A DNA stretch of 64,000 nucleotides from an uncultured Lachnospiraceae bacterium (GCA_902493385.1 CABUPO010000008.1:1-64000), one strand, 5' to 3'; shown: positions 26,020 to 36,900, counted from the first letter of the stretch. Numbers and translations: made by a program. The notes: generated by a model not told the origin, from the letters alone.

Positions 26020-28179
26020 ATTTCCAGTCAGCTTTTCAAGAAGCTCCGTTACATCTATAGGCTTTGATAAAAAGTCATTCATGCCGCTTGCTGCGGCAAG
26101 TTTTCTGTCCTCTTTAAATGTGTTTGCCGTACATGCAAATATCATAATTTCCTTAGCATCTGCTCTGTCAAGCTTCCTGATTTTAGCTGTAGCTGTACAT
26201 CCGTCCATTACAGGCATCTGCATATCCATGAGTATAAAATCAAATTCCCCGACGTCTGATTTTTGAAATTTTTCTACTGCCGCCTGTCCGTTTTCTGCAT
26301 GTACTACTTCAAAGCCTTCGCTATTCAGGATTTCAATCAGAATCTCTGCATTCAGTTCATTATCCTCTGCAACTAATATTTTGGCAGGCTTCATTCTATC
26401 CTTAGGCTCATATGCCGTTTTCTTTTCTTGCCTTATAGAATCAGGCAGCTCTTCTGCAATTTCAGAATAAATCGTTACCGTAAAGGTACTTCCCTCGTTC
26501 AGTCTGCTTTCTGCTTTAATCTCTCCTCCCATTGCATCAACCAAAAGCTTGCTTATTGCCATTCCAAGCCCGGTACCCTTTACGCTATTTGGATTCTTAT
26601 TTCTTTCCTGAGAAAAGCTGTCCCAAATAGAAGATAAAAACTCTTCACTCATTCCACATCCGGTATCAGTACAGATAAATTTAGTAGCAACATGCTTCTC
26701 ATCCTTTTTTTCCTGAGTAACTGATAGTACAATCTGTCCACCCTCTGGCGTGAATTTTGCTGCATTGCCTACAATATTCATCAGAATCTGTTTTATTCGG
26801 ATATCGTCTGCAATAATCCAGGGAGCTATTATATTTTTTTCTAATACAAACTTTATTCCGCGACTCTCAATGTTGTCTTTTTCCATTGAACATATGGCGT
26901 CAATGATAATATCAAGCGATACTCTTTCATAGAATAACTCAACCTTTCCGAATCGCAATTTTGACATATCCAAAATATCATTTACAAGCGCTAAAAGATA
27001 ATTTGCCGTATTATGCGCTTTTAAAAGCTGATTCCTCAGGTTCTCTTTTGCTGCTGCGCCTTCATTCTCTATTCCCTTCTCCATTAAACATATTAACCCA
27101 ATAATTCCGTTAAGCGGAGTACGGATTTCATGGCTCATATTAGCAAGAAATTCACTTCGCGCTTTGGCGTCCGCAGTGGCTACTGCCGCTTTGTTCCGTG
27201 ATATTGCTACAAATAACAGCAGAAAAACAACAACTAATACAATTAAAAACATCATAAGCATACTCATAAATATAAATGCATGACCCTGCGCTGTAAAAAC
27301 ATTTCTTTCAACGGACATCAGAAAATACCAATTAATATTTTCACTTTCAAAGGGCATAAGATAACCCAGTCTTTCTATTCCATCAGCTTTGGTATAATAA
27401 AAATTAAAGCTTTCCCCTGCCGCCATTTTTGCCGCGATTTCTTCCCTGTTCAAATCAGATTTCTGCGCCACCAATATTCTTTCAAAAAAATTATTTGAAT
27501 CATTTGAAGTAAATGTCCTGTCATCCTCTACTACATAATCTCCGTCCATATCAATAACAGCGCTATATCCATGATTTATGCCATCCCTGACAAAGCTTCC
27601 TATAATCAGATTTTTCTGAATAACCTCTATGTTGCAGATGCCTACCATAGCCGCCATACGGACGCCTTCTACGCTCAGATTATTTAGACGTATACCATAA
27701 AGGATATTCTCATTAAAAGAGCTCCCTGTCTCAGCGCTATTGTTCCATTGGCAGACAATCTGATCTTTTCCTTCATCAAAATAAGACAGATAATCAATCT
27801 TTCCGCTCATTTCTTCATACGAAAACTCATGTTCTGCATTGGTACTTGTATATACTGTTCCGTCCTCTGCAACCAAATAAATAGCAGAAAATAAGCTGTT
27901 AGCACATTCCACCTCTATCCGTGCCTTCATTTCATCGATGGTCTGACTGTTATAGCTTTCAAGCCTGCCCTCCATATTCATCAGTTCATTCCAATTGCGG
28001 TGTACATATGCCTGAATATTGCCTTTGTCATGTTCTGCCAATTCACTCATAGTTCCAATAGCATTATTAAGAACCACCTTATTTAATTGAATAATGTAAA
28101 TTACGGCAATTATTGCAATCACAAATCCTCCGCCCACAATTGCAAAAATTCTATTTACAGCAGCTTTCTTCTTTTTCAT
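26008..28179 (-). CDS. hybrid sensor histidine kinase with receiver domain
   Basis: 723 residues, membrane-bound. TM1 ~12-31, an extracellular Cache-like sensor (~40-295), TM2 ~303-326, then HisKA with the phosphorylated His350 in MSHEIRTPLNG, an ATPase domain (N box IKQILMNIVGNAAKF, G1 DTGCGMS, G2 GTGLGMAIS) and a C-terminal receiver (~600-715: LVAEDN, phospho-Asp in FILMDMQMP, Lys in FLSKPID). RBS GAGGGAG. No separate response regulator is adjacent, so the output is unknown. Its stop codon lies inside the right border repeat. Confidence 0.92.
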   Translation of the reverse strand: MKKKKAAVNRIFAIVGGGFVIAIIAVIYIIQLNKVVLNNAIGTMSELAEHDKGNIQAYVHRNWNELMNMEGRLESYNSQTIDEMKARIEVECANSLFSAIYLVAEDGTVYTSTNAEHEFSYEEMSGKIDYLSYFDEGKDQIVCQWNNSAETGSSFNENILYGIRLNNLSVEGVRMAAMVGICNIEVIQKNLIIGSFVRDGINHGYSAVIDMDGDYVVEDDRTFTSNDSNNFFERILVAQKSDLNREEIAAKMAAGESFNFYYTKADGIERLGYLMPFESENINWYFLMSVERNVFTAQGHAFIFMSMLMMFLIVLVVVFLLLFVAISRNKAAVATADAKARSEFLANMSHEIRTPLNGIIGLICLMEKGIENEGAAAKENLRNQLLKAHNTANYLLALVNDILDMSKLRFGKVELFYERVSLDIIIDAICSMEKDNIESRGIKFVLEKNIIAPWIIADDIRIKQILMNIVGNAAKFTPEGGQIVLSVTQEKKDEKHVATKFICTDTGCGMSEEFLSSIWDSFSQERNKNPNSVKGTGLGMAISKLLVDAMGGEIKAESRLNEGSTFTVTIYSEIAEELPDSIRQEKKTAYEPKDRMKPAKILVAEDNELNAEILIEILNSEGFEVVHAENGQAAVEKFQKSDVGEFDFILMDMQMPVMDGCTATAKIRKLDRADAKEIMIFACTANTFKEDRKLAAASGMNDFLSKPIDVTELLEKLTGNMSN

Positions 28180-28204
28180 TAATACTCCCTCTTTATTATG
28201 CAGA

Positions 28205-29077
28205 TTATAGCACCAAAACCCCTGCCATACTTCCTCTTTTTCCTCCTGTTTTCCTGTGAGATATCATAAGCTCCGGATTATGACAGGTGCATATGCCCGA
28301 AATCTCCAGATGCTCCTTACTGATTCCGGAAGATGTAAGAATATATTCATTGGCTCCCCATAGATTCAGCATGTATTTATCTTTGCTTTTTTTAACAGCA
28401 ATTGTATCAAGAATATGTCCGGGAAATTCTTCTGCAAATTTTTCTATTACGTCTGCGCTTACCTCATAGCAGCTTTTACATATCGACGGACCGATTACCG
28501 CAAGAATATCTTCCCGTCTGCAGCCGTTATCTTTGACAAGCTTTTCAACCATTATTCTTCCTATGCCACAAACTGTACCCCTCCAGCCTGAATGCGCGGC
28601 TGCAATCACCTTTTTTACCGGGTCATAGAAAAAAAGCGGAACACAGTCTGCATAAAATGTCATAATCGGCAGACCGCAGACGTCTGTTATCAGACCATCC
28701 GCATCCTTTATTCCGCCTTCGCCATTCATTCCGCAGCCGGCGTCGGACTTTGTAACATGGACTATTTTATCGCCATGTATCTGATCGGACAACACCGTCT
28801 TTTTATAATCATATCCTACTGCTTCTGCAAAAAGCCTGTGATTGGCCGTTACATTGCATAAGGAATCGCCTCTGTTAAAGCCAAGGTTCATGCTCTGATA
28901 TGCCGCTTCGCTTACTCCTCCTATACAGGTAGAAAAACCATGCTTAAGCCCAGCCTCAGACAATAAACCGAATGTAATATATTTGACGCCGTTACCGGCA
29001 GTATTAATTTTTGCCGCCAAAATATTTTTCAACTCCTTCTGCCATTCCTTCTGCAAGCTTTTTCTGATAATTTTCAT
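28205..29077 (-). CDS. pgeF: PgeF-type (YfiH/laccase-fold) peptidoglycan editing factor
   Basis: YfiH family; members hydrolyse misincorporated muropeptide precursors or act on purine nucleosides, using a Cys/His zinc site. Key segments: LKHGFSTCIGG near residue 45, MTFYADCVPLFFYD near 155, AAHSGWRGTVCGIGR near 180 and the C-terminal ISGICTCHNPELMISHRKTG. The start is uncertain. The ATG at 29077 makes the first ~24 codons overlap the amidase gene out of frame and has only weak AGAAAG; TTG at 29020 follows GGAG at 12 nt. Coupling with a cell-wall amidase fits a peptidoglycan role. Confidence 0.85.
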   Translation of the reverse strand: MKIIRKSLQKEWQKELKNILAAKINTAGNGVKYITFGLLSEAGLKHGFSTCIGGVSEAAYQSMNLGFNRGDSLCNVTANHRLFAEAVGYDYKKTVLSDQIHGDKIVHVTKSDAGCGMNGEGGIKDADGLITDVCGLPIMTFYADCVPLFFYDPVKKVIAAAHSGWRGTVCGIGRIMVEKLVKDNGCRREDILAVIGPSICKSCYEVSADVIEKFAEEFPGHILDTIAVKKSKDKYMLNLWGANEYILTSSGISKEHLEISGICTCHNPELMISHRKTGGKRGSMAGVLVL

Positions 29078-29927
29078 TCTGCATCTTTCTGTCTTCTTCG
29101 GGATTCGTCATAAATCCCATCTCAATAAGAGTAACAGGAATAGTGCTCCAATTAGTTCCTGTAAGATCGTCTCTCTGTGACAACCCGCGCTTCTTTGCAC
29201 CTGAGCTGCTGCACATTTCCGAAAGCACGGCTTCCGAAAGCTTTTGACACTTACTGCTTAATTTCCCCACATATTTATTAGACTTTGACGGATACAGCGC
29301 GCTTGCACCGGCTACCGATGAATTGCCGATTCCGTCTGCATGAAGCCTTATGCATATATCTGACGTCTTATTAGCCTTAAGCGCACGTTCTTTATTGCTT
29401 ATATTCACATTATCAGACTTACGTATCATTACAACCTTATATCCCCGGTTTACCAGCTCTTTTTTCAATTTTTTTGCTACAGAAAGTGTCAGCTTATACT
29501 CAGGCACTTTAGTTACAACTCCTGATGTGCCTGCCGCCACCTTTGCTTTTTTTACAGATGCGCCGGGTCCGATTGGTTCCGTACTGCTATCGCCCCTTGC
29601 CTGATGGCCGGCGTCTATTGCAACAATCTTTTTAGGCTTAATAGTAACTTTTATATTATCAGATATATTCCCGCATGAAGCCGTAATGGTGACTTTTCCA
29701 GCCTTTTTTGCCGTAAATTTTCCGTCTTTTGTTATCACAGCCTTATCTGTATTGCTTACAGACCACGTAATCTCTTCTCCTGTATCTGAAACCGCCCTGT
29801 ATGTGTATGATTTTCCCGCTTTTATCTGTGTCTTTGCATTTTCAACAGCGACGGTCTGAGCTGCCTTAGCATTGGCTCCCTGTATCAACATTAACATGAA
29901 CGCACATAAAATAAATATTCTTTTCAT
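29004..29927 (-). CDS. secreted N-acetylmuramoyl-L-alanine amidase with Ig-like domain
   Basis: 307 residues. Signal peptide ~1-22 (..QGANAKA), a Big2-type Ig-like domain (~28-98) and a zinc Amidase_3 domain (~105-305) that cuts the stem peptide from MurNAc. Zinc and catalytic marks: VAIDAGHQ (His), RLHADG (His), and TLIEMGFMTNPEED (catalytic Glu). RBS AAGGAG. It lies between the translation GTPase gene and pgeF on the same strand. Probably acts in wall remodelling or cell separation. Confidence 0.92.
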   Translation of the reverse strand: MKRIFILCAFMLMLIQGANAKAAQTVAVENAKTQIKAGKSYTYRAVSDTGEEITWSVSNTDKAVITKDGKFTAKKAGKVTITASCGNISDNIKVTIKPKKIVAIDAGHQARGDSSTEPIGPGASVKKAKVAAGTSGVVTKVPEYKLTLSVAKKLKKELVNRGYKVVMIRKSDNVNISNKERALKANKTSDICIRLHADGIGNSSVAGASALYPSKSNKYVGKLSSKCQKLSEAVLSEMCSSSGAKKRGLSQRDDLTGTNWSTIPVTLIEMGFMTNPEEDRKMQNENYQKKLAEGMAEGVEKYFGGKN

Positions 29928-29938
29928 AGCTTTTCTCC

Positions 29939-32503
29939 TTATGATAAATGCTCCTTTATCTCTTTTTCAATACGCAGAACTTCTTCCTTAAGCCCTGCTG
30001 CCGACATCCTGCGGGCGCCCGCGCCAAATATGATAATCTGCTCCAGCGCGTCAGAGGTAGCGACAGTTACATTATTATTCTTTCCTATTCTGTGAACCGT
30101 CTTTTCAATATACTGGTCAGCAGTCTCAGCCTCTTTTGTATATACTAAATGGATATTCTTATATTTTGAAACTTCGCCACAGCTTCCCCTGACTCTGTAG
30201 GCGTCAAATACAAGTATTACCGTTATGCCTGTAAAGCCCTGATAATTACAAAGCGTTTCCATAAGTGAAACGCGTGCGCTTTCCAGATTATTTGCTGCAA
30301 GCTCTTTAAGCTCTGTCCAGTCAAATATAATATTATATCCGTCTACAAGCAGATAATCATCTTTTTTCTGAGGCTTCTTTTTCTTTAATAAATACTTTTC
30401 ATCACCGGGATTATTATGTATTATTTTTTTAGGTGGAGTATAAGTTCTTCTTTTAACCGCGCCGTAGGTTTTAGTAAATATGTCCTCAAGCTCCTCATCA
30501 TTTACCGGCTTTGTCCTGGGCTTATGCACAATCTCAGGTTCTTCATATTCAAATAAACGCTCCCTTTTTTCTATATGCATATAATTCTCAACCTGATCCC
30601 AGCTCACATAAAAACCCGCTCCATGTGAGCAGAAAATAGAAGCAGACGGATTTGCAATATCTCCTGCGGCGTCATAACCTATTCTTTCTATGACTTCTTC
30701 CGCGTTATGACATGGCATATATCCTCCTGCATTACATGTAAGCCTTCCTCTTCCTTTTGAATAAGACGCAACCGTAATCTGATATCCCTGCATGCATTCT
30801 ACAGGAGCAGAACCAGTTAAAATAACACTTTCTCCGGCAGTTTTGGTATCATAGGTTCTTCCGTTCATAAGCGCTATGTCATTAATTGCGCGTCCTAGAA
30901 CACTGCCTGGAATCTCGAGTGTAAAATCGTATACAGGCTCTAAAAGAACTGATTTGGCTTTCATAAGTCCTTGCCTTACAGCCCTGTACGCCGCCTGTCT
31001 GAAATCTCCGCCCTCAGTGTGTTTCAGGTGTGCCTTTCCTGCTATTACTGTTAATTTCATATCGGTAATTTCAGAACCTGTTAAAACTCCAATATGTTTT
31101 TTCTCATACAAATTAGTCATTATAAGACGCTGCCAGTTCTTATCAAGAACATCCTCGCTTACATCGCTTTCTATCTGTATGCCGCTTCCCGGTTCAAGCG
31201 GTTCCATAAGCACATGCACCTCTGCATAATGCCTTAGCGGCTCATAATGCCCTACTCCTTCTACAGGTTCTGCAATTGTTTCTCTGTATACTATATTCCC
31301 AGTGTCAAACTCTGCCTGTATATCAAGCCTTTCCCTGATAATACGCTTTAAAACCTCTGTCTGTATCTCTCCCATCAGCCTTATATTTATCTCATTAAGC
31401 TTTTCATTCCATACTATGGAAAGCTGCGGTTCTTCCTCTTCAATATCCTTAAGCTGCATATATGTCTTATAAACGTCAGTCCCCTCAGGAAGTATCAGTC
31501 TGTATACAAGCACCGGCGTAAGCACAGGCATATCTGAATCAGGCGTTATGCCCAACCCCTCGCCAGGCATGTTGCCGTCAAGGCCGGTAACTGCACATAT
31601 CATTCCGGGATATGCAGTATCTACAGCTTCATATGAATCACCCGAATATATTCTTATCTGACCTGCTTTCTGCGAATTAATCTCCATACGGCTTTTAAGA
31701 ACGCCGCCCATAATCTTCATATGGGTAAGACGCACGCCTTTATTATCTCTCGAAATCTTATATATCTTAGCTCCAAATTCTTCAGGATATACCGGTACAG
31801 ACATATACCTTCCCAATTCTTCCATGAAATATTCTACGCCTGTAATCTTAAGTGCAGAGCCAAAGAAGCAGGGAAATATTAATCTTTCTTTAATCAGCTC
31901 TGCTACTGTTGCATCAGACAATTTTCCCGTCTCAAGATACTCTGTAAGAGCGTCTTCACTTCCTGTTGCTATGTCTTCATACAGGCATTCTTCGTTATTA
32001 TTAAAACATATACAATTATCACTAAGAACCTTCTTAAGCTCTCCCATCATGTAATTCATGTCTGTATCAGGCATATCCATTTTATTGACGAATACGAATA
32101 CAGGAATTTTATATATCGAAAGAAGCTTCCACAATGTCATTACATGGCTTTGTATACCGGCGCTTGCGCTGATTACAAGCACTACATAATCCATAACCAT
32201 AAGCGCCCGTTCAGTCTCTGCCGAAAAATCCACATGTCCGGGCGTATCCAGCAAAGTTATTGCTTTATCAGCTATTATCAGCTCTGCCTGTTTTGAAAAG
32301 ATGGTTATGCCCCGTTCTCTTTCAATCTCGTTAGTATCCAAAAATGTGTCTTTATGATCTACCCGTCCAAGCTTTTTAATCCTGCCTCCAAGATACAGCA
32401 TGCTTTCGGCTAATGTAGTCTTGCCCGCATCCACATGGGCAAGGATGCCCATACAGATATGCTTTTTATGATTATTTGGTTTATTTTCGGATGTTTTTCT
32501 CAT
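29939..32503 (-). CDS. TetM/EF-G-like ribosomal GTPase fused to a Rae1/YacP NYN nuclease domain
   Basis: 854 residues. The N-terminal ~640 match ribosomal-protection/EF-G-type GTPases: AHVDAGKTTL, RGITI, DTPGHVDF and NKMD, then domains II-V. A charged linker (~665-714) leads to a C-terminal PIN/NYN domain (715-854: DDYLLVDGYNIIFD.., VILVFDAYRVRG, TKEAETADQYIEK, VATSDALEQ), the whole-length form of YacP/Rae1, which in Bacillus cuts mRNA in the ribosomal A site. The fusion would bring a cleaving domain to the A site. Tetracycline resistance should not be assumed. The start has only modest AAAGGG. Confidence 0.88.
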   Translation of the reverse strand: MRKTSENKPNNHKKHICMGILAHVDAGKTTLAESMLYLGGRIKKLGRVDHKDTFLDTNEIERERGITIFSKQAELIIADKAITLLDTPGHVDFSAETERALMVMDYVVLVISASAGIQSHVMTLWKLLSIYKIPVFVFVNKMDMPDTDMNYMMGELKKVLSDNCICFNNNEECLYEDIATGSEDALTEYLETGKLSDATVAELIKERLIFPCFFGSALKITGVEYFMEELGRYMSVPVYPEEFGAKIYKISRDNKGVRLTHMKIMGGVLKSRMEINSQKAGQIRIYSGDSYEAVDTAYPGMICAVTGLDGNMPGEGLGITPDSDMPVLTPVLVYRLILPEGTDVYKTYMQLKDIEEEEPQLSIVWNEKLNEINIRLMGEIQTEVLKRIIRERLDIQAEFDTGNIVYRETIAEPVEGVGHYEPLRHYAEVHVLMEPLEPGSGIQIESDVSEDVLDKNWQRLIMTNLYEKKHIGVLTGSEITDMKLTVIAGKAHLKHTEGGDFRQAAYRAVRQGLMKAKSVLLEPVYDFTLEIPGSVLGRAINDIALMNGRTYDTKTAGESVILTGSAPVECMQGYQITVASYSKGRGRLTCNAGGYMPCHNAEEVIERIGYDAAGDIANPSASIFCSHGAGFYVSWDQVENYMHIEKRERLFEYEEPEIVHKPRTKPVNDEELEDIFTKTYGAVKRRTYTPPKKIIHNNPGDEKYLLKKKKPQKKDDYLLVDGYNIIFDWTELKELAANNLESARVSLMETLCNYQGFTGITVILVFDAYRVRGSCGEVSKYKNIHLVYTKEAETADQYIEKTVHRIGKNNNVTVATSDALEQIIIFGAGARRMSAAGLKEEVLRIEKEIKEHLS

Positions 32504-32627
32504 CGAAAATGACCCTTTCTATTGTCTATGTTGTCTATAATAATATATTGATTATCATAACACAGAAAAGTATTTTCGTCGACAAGTGAAAATTACATAA
32601 GAAATTTTATTTATATGTATATAATTT

Positions 32628-33212
32628 CTAATGCGCTATTTCTTCGTATAGCATTTTTATTGATTCCATAACTTTAAGGGATTCCCTTTTCCAGCATGTC
32701 GCCTTCAACGCAATCTTCAATTTCATCAAATCAACAGACACACTTTCTTCCTGCTGTAAGACATACAAATCATAATAATCTCTCAATCTTGTATTTACTG
32801 TACCTCTTGAAATAACTGTTTCCAGCTTTTCTGCCAGTACCGTTTCAATGTTATAAGCGTAAATTGAAATCGTCCTGTCCTCAAACATCAGCTTATATTC
32901 AAACTGTATCTCCTTCGGCGTTATCACATCCCCAGTAGAAATATCTATTTTTAAAGGTGTCCTCATAGTGTCAAACTGCGCCTCAAGCATTGCCCGTACA
33001 CCTGGATATTCCGCCTCTTCCATAATTTCCGATACTCTTTTTATTGAAAAGGTAATGCCATCTTCTACTTCTATCTTTATAATTTCTGACAATGAAATTC
33101 GCTCAAGCATCCGTTCCATAATATAGTTCCTTATAATTGTCTGTGCTTTTGCACTGTTTCCTCCAGAGCGATTCCGTACCAATGCTTTTAGCTGTCTGGA
33201 TGTATTAATCAT
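32628..33212 (-). CDS. AbiEii-like toxin lacking its nucleotidyltransferase core
   Basis: 194 residues against ~280-300 for type IV toxin AbiEii. The N-terminal lead-in (MERMLERISLSE) is joined directly to IIKIEVEDGITFSIK, and the later part is intact (LKIDISTGDVITP, YNIETVLAEKLETVISRGT, RLRDYYDLYVL). The section expected between, with the KGG and D-x-D catalytic residues, is missing: an in-frame deletion of ~50 codons. It should be inactive as a nucleotidyltransferase. It overlaps the antitoxin gene by 1 nt (taATG). Expressed protein may still bind the antitoxin. Confidence 0.85.
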   Translation of the reverse strand: MINTSRQLKALVRNRSGGNSAKAQTIIRNYIMERMLERISLSEIIKIEVEDGITFSIKRVSEIMEEAEYPGVRAMLEAQFDTMRTPLKIDISTGDVITPKEIQFEYKLMFEDRTISIYAYNIETVLAEKLETVISRGTVNTRLRDYYDLYVLQQEESVSVDLMKLKIALKATCWKRESLKVMESIKMLYEEIAH

Positions 33213-33814
33213 TATAATAACACCTCCAAGTACTGCCTTATAATTTTTTCAATTTTAAAAATCTTTGCATATTCTATCAGCCGGGGAATATCCTTTTTTC
33301 TCCTCGCCACATACTCCCGTATAGCAGTCTGTCTGTCCTGTATTTCAATCCGGCTGTTCCTCCGAAATACATCGCACAATGTCCTTTCCGCATCATAGAC
33401 ACGCACTGTATGCCCCATAGGAGTACGTACCTGTGTCACTCCCAAAGGATACCACTCCTTTTTTACAGTATATACTTTCACTCCCTGCCTGGTTAGATTG
33501 GCAGGATTATACCCCCATTTCATTGTAACCGTATACTGTATTGGCTCACGGTCTGCCATCTCTAAAAGATACAGCGCTGTTTCATGTGAAAAAACTGCGC
33601 CTTTGTATCTCATCTGAAGTATATACATACCATCCTCCCATGCATCAGGAGACAAATAAATCCCTCTCGCCGTATGCTCAAAATTATTTTTTTTAATAAA
33701 ATCAAGCACATATGTTTTGGAAATTCCTGCATGAATAGCATCTTCCATTCGTAAAATTCCATTGTTTTCTTTCAAAATTTTTTCTATCAATTCCCTTTTT
33801 TGCAATTTATTCAC
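33212..33814 (-). CDS. AbiEi-type antitoxin
   Basis: 200 residues. An N-terminal winged-helix segment (KNNGILRMEDAIHAGISKTYVLDFI) represses the abiE promoter in characterised systems. The middle has GIYLSPDAWEDG and FSHETALYLLEMADREP; the C-terminal half has RVYDAERTLCDVFRRN, the usual AbiEi/AbiEi_1 landmarks. The start is GTG at 33814 with no clear ribosome site, so a few residues either way are possible. The antitoxin is intact while its toxin partner is gutted, which is the usual survivor pattern. Confidence 0.85.
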   Translation of the reverse strand: MNKLQKRELIEKILKENNGILRMEDAIHAGISKTYVLDFIKKNNFEHTARGIYLSPDAWEDGMYILQMRYKGAVFSHETALYLLEMADREPIQYTVTMKWGYNPANLTRQGVKVYTVKKEWYPLGVTQVRTPMGHTVRVYDAERTLCDVFRRNSRIEIQDRQTAIREYVARRKKDIPRLIEYAKIFKIEKIIRQYLEVLL

Positions 33815-33891
33815 CCGACTTTCATACTACATATTATAGGTAAATGTAGCATAGAAGTAAAGTACATATTTTTACAAAATTATTAAATTAA

Positions 33892-33918
33892 TAGCCATTC
33901 CTTTGCGAGGAATGGCTA
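33892..33918 (-). terminator. terminator after the beta-galactosidase gene
   Basis: Arms TAGCCATTCC / GGAATGGCTA with a 7-nt loop, and a T-rich tract leftward. Confidence 0.75.
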
Positions 33919-33976
33919 CGCATTCTTTTTCAATCATATTTGTCACCATACTCTGCTTTTGCCAGTTTCGTAACTT

Positions 33977-36900
33977 CTACAATAAATTCTCCTTTTTTTC
34001 ATTACAGCCAACATATGATATATCAAAGCTAAAGCTTATGTCCTTATCAGATTCAATAATATATTCAGGATGCGGCCTTGAGCCCCAGCTGTCGTCTCCG
34101 GCTATACCCATCTGTTTCTTCGCAAGCTTTACAACAGAATAATTATGTCTCGGAAGCTCGTATATGTGCCTTGCATTCTCAAGCTCGTGCGGAGTATATG
34201 AAAGCACGCTGCCTTCCATATATGACGGTGCGTCTTTTGATGAAAAACACAAACCTACGCCATTATCATCTACAATAGTAGTATAGCGGATTCCCGTATG
34301 ATTAGCACACTCCTGAGGTACGACATACGGCGTCAGGCTGTTCTTGACATCCGCCTCATATATACCTAATTTACATCCATTATTCCTGTCAATATAGTTC
34401 TCTTCCGGACCAAACCCAAACCAAATCTGTCTGTCAAGGAATGGAGCGGCTTTTACTATAATTCCAAATTCAGGAATCTCAGGACGGCCCTTTTCTCCTT
34501 TATAATCCATCGTTACATTTATTCTTCCATTCTCATATGCTTTATAAGTCATATCAACAGATAATTCCTTATCAACCGGAAATTCATATCTGTACCTGAC
34601 TAAAGCATAATCATTTTCTGCTTCCGCCGATATGAATACCGGGCGCATATACATGCTGGCAATTTTCCAGTAATAGTCTCTTGCACACATTCCGTTTCCA
34701 TTATCATTATCCACAGGTGCCCGCCAAAAGTTAGGTGAAAGACTGCTTTTTAACAGCTCTCTTCCCTTATATACATACGATATCAGACCCTTTGACTTTG
34801 AAAACATCGCAGAATAATTCTCGCCCAAAACACCGATATTGTTGTCGCAGAAGCTGATTTCAGGAGCTGCCGCTTCAGTTTCTAAAACGGCTTCTGCATC
34901 ACCTATTAAAAATGTATATTCGTCAAACGCAACCTCGTGGCCTTTTTTTGCCCAAACCGTATCTTCTTTTAATGTAAACAACACCCGGTACGTGCACTCG
35001 CCAGTAATAGCCGCAATGCTTCCAATCAAACTGTCAGGAATGTCGTAAACGCCCTTATCAAGCGGCGCTACATCTGTAGAAATATTTTCTTCACAGATAT
35101 ATTTACCGTTAGCAAGCATAATAATTTTACAGTCAAATTCAGCCGTTGATGTAAATAACGAATAATTGGTAATAGTAATCTGTGTCTCAGATATTACACA
35201 GTCAATATTCTGATAGTTATGCTTCACCTCTGTCATCTTAGGCGACAAAGTTCTGTCAGCAAACACAATTCCATCAGTACAGAAATTATCGTCATTCGGC
35301 CTGTCATCAAAGTCTCCGCCATATGCAAGAAAAGCTTCATTATGGTAATTAGTCTTTTCTATCGCCTGATCAATATAATCCCATATGAAACCACCCTGAT
35401 ATCTTGGATTATGTTTTGCAAGCTCTGTATATCTTTTATGACCGCCGCACGAATTACCCATTGCATGGCTGTATTCGCAGCAAATAAACGGTTTATCTTT
35501 ATTTTCCCTTAAAAATCCGGCAATATCGGCTGCTTTTGTATACATCTGGCTTTCTATATCTGAAGTTGCGTTATATCTTCTGTCGTTAAATACGCCTTCA
35601 TAATGAATAAGCCTTGTATCGTCAAGTGATTTCATAAACTGCGACATCTTATATATATTTTCACCGCCGAATGATTCATTGCCACATGACCATAACAGTA
35701 TGGACGGATGATTTTTCTTACTCTCAACGAGCGACGAAGCCCTGTCAAATAAAACCTCAAGCCACTCTTGCTTTCCATCCGGCACAAGCTTCTCGTTCTG
35801 TCCCCATACGCCCGGATAAGCCCACAGGCCATGAGTCTCCAGATTATTTTCCGCTATCATATATATTCCGTATTCATCGCACAGCTCATAAAAATACGGC
35901 TGATTAGGATAATGGCTTGTCCGTACTGCGTTAATGTTATTCTCCTTCATTGTACGGACATCCCATATCATCTCTTCTTTTGTTACCGCGCGCCCGTTCT
36001 TATGGCTGAAATCGTGTCTGTTCACACCACTGAACATTATACGTTTTCCGTTAATATGCATAATTCCGTCTTTCAGCTCAAACTGCCTGAAACCTATATG
36101 CTCTGAAAGCTTTTCTATAAGCTGGTCTTTCTCATCATATACATTTATTTCAAGCTCATAAAGATAAGGCTTTTCCGCACTCCAAAGCTTAGGAGCTTCT
36201 ATCTCACCTGCGACATTAATCTCATTTCCGTTTCCTATCTTGTCTGACAGCGAGAATATACATTCTCCCGTACCTTTATAATCATTGATACTTATGCTGT
36301 ATTTTCCTTCGGAAAGAGGGTTCTTAAGCCATTTTAGCCTGACCAGAAACGCTGCGTCACAATAATTGTTAATAAGTCTCGTTTTCACAAATATATCCTC
36401 AACATGTATATCAGGAACAGTATACATATACACGTCACGGAATATCCCTCCAAGCCTCCAGAAATCCTGGTCTTCAATCCAGCTTCCCGAACACCACTTA
36501 AATACCTGGACTGCAATGCGGTTCGTTCCCGTGTGAATATATTCCGATATATCAAATTCTGAAGCGTCAAAGCTGTCTTCACTATAGCCTGCAAAATACC
36601 CGTTAATCCAAAATGCAAACGCGCTTTCAACACCTTCAAATTTAATAAAGGTCTTCTTTTCCGTAATCTCACTAATCTCAATATCACGCACGTAACTGTA
36701 CACAGGATTATATTTTTGGGGAATTTCTCCCGGCACAATATCCTCATGTCCGTCCCAGGGATACATAACGTTAGTATATACAGGCGCGTCAAGGTCAGGA
36801 CGAAGTATCGGAACATTCGCCGGTACTTTTATATCATCCCAGCCGCTTACGTCGTAATCAGGCTTATAAAAATCTTTTACCGCGTCATCTATGCACCTGT

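Noticed and set aside
29939..32503. Tetracycline resistance gene
   Set aside because: Divergent relative with a C-terminal nuclease domain, in a chromosomal cell-wall neighbourhood without mobile elements; resistance cannot be claimed.
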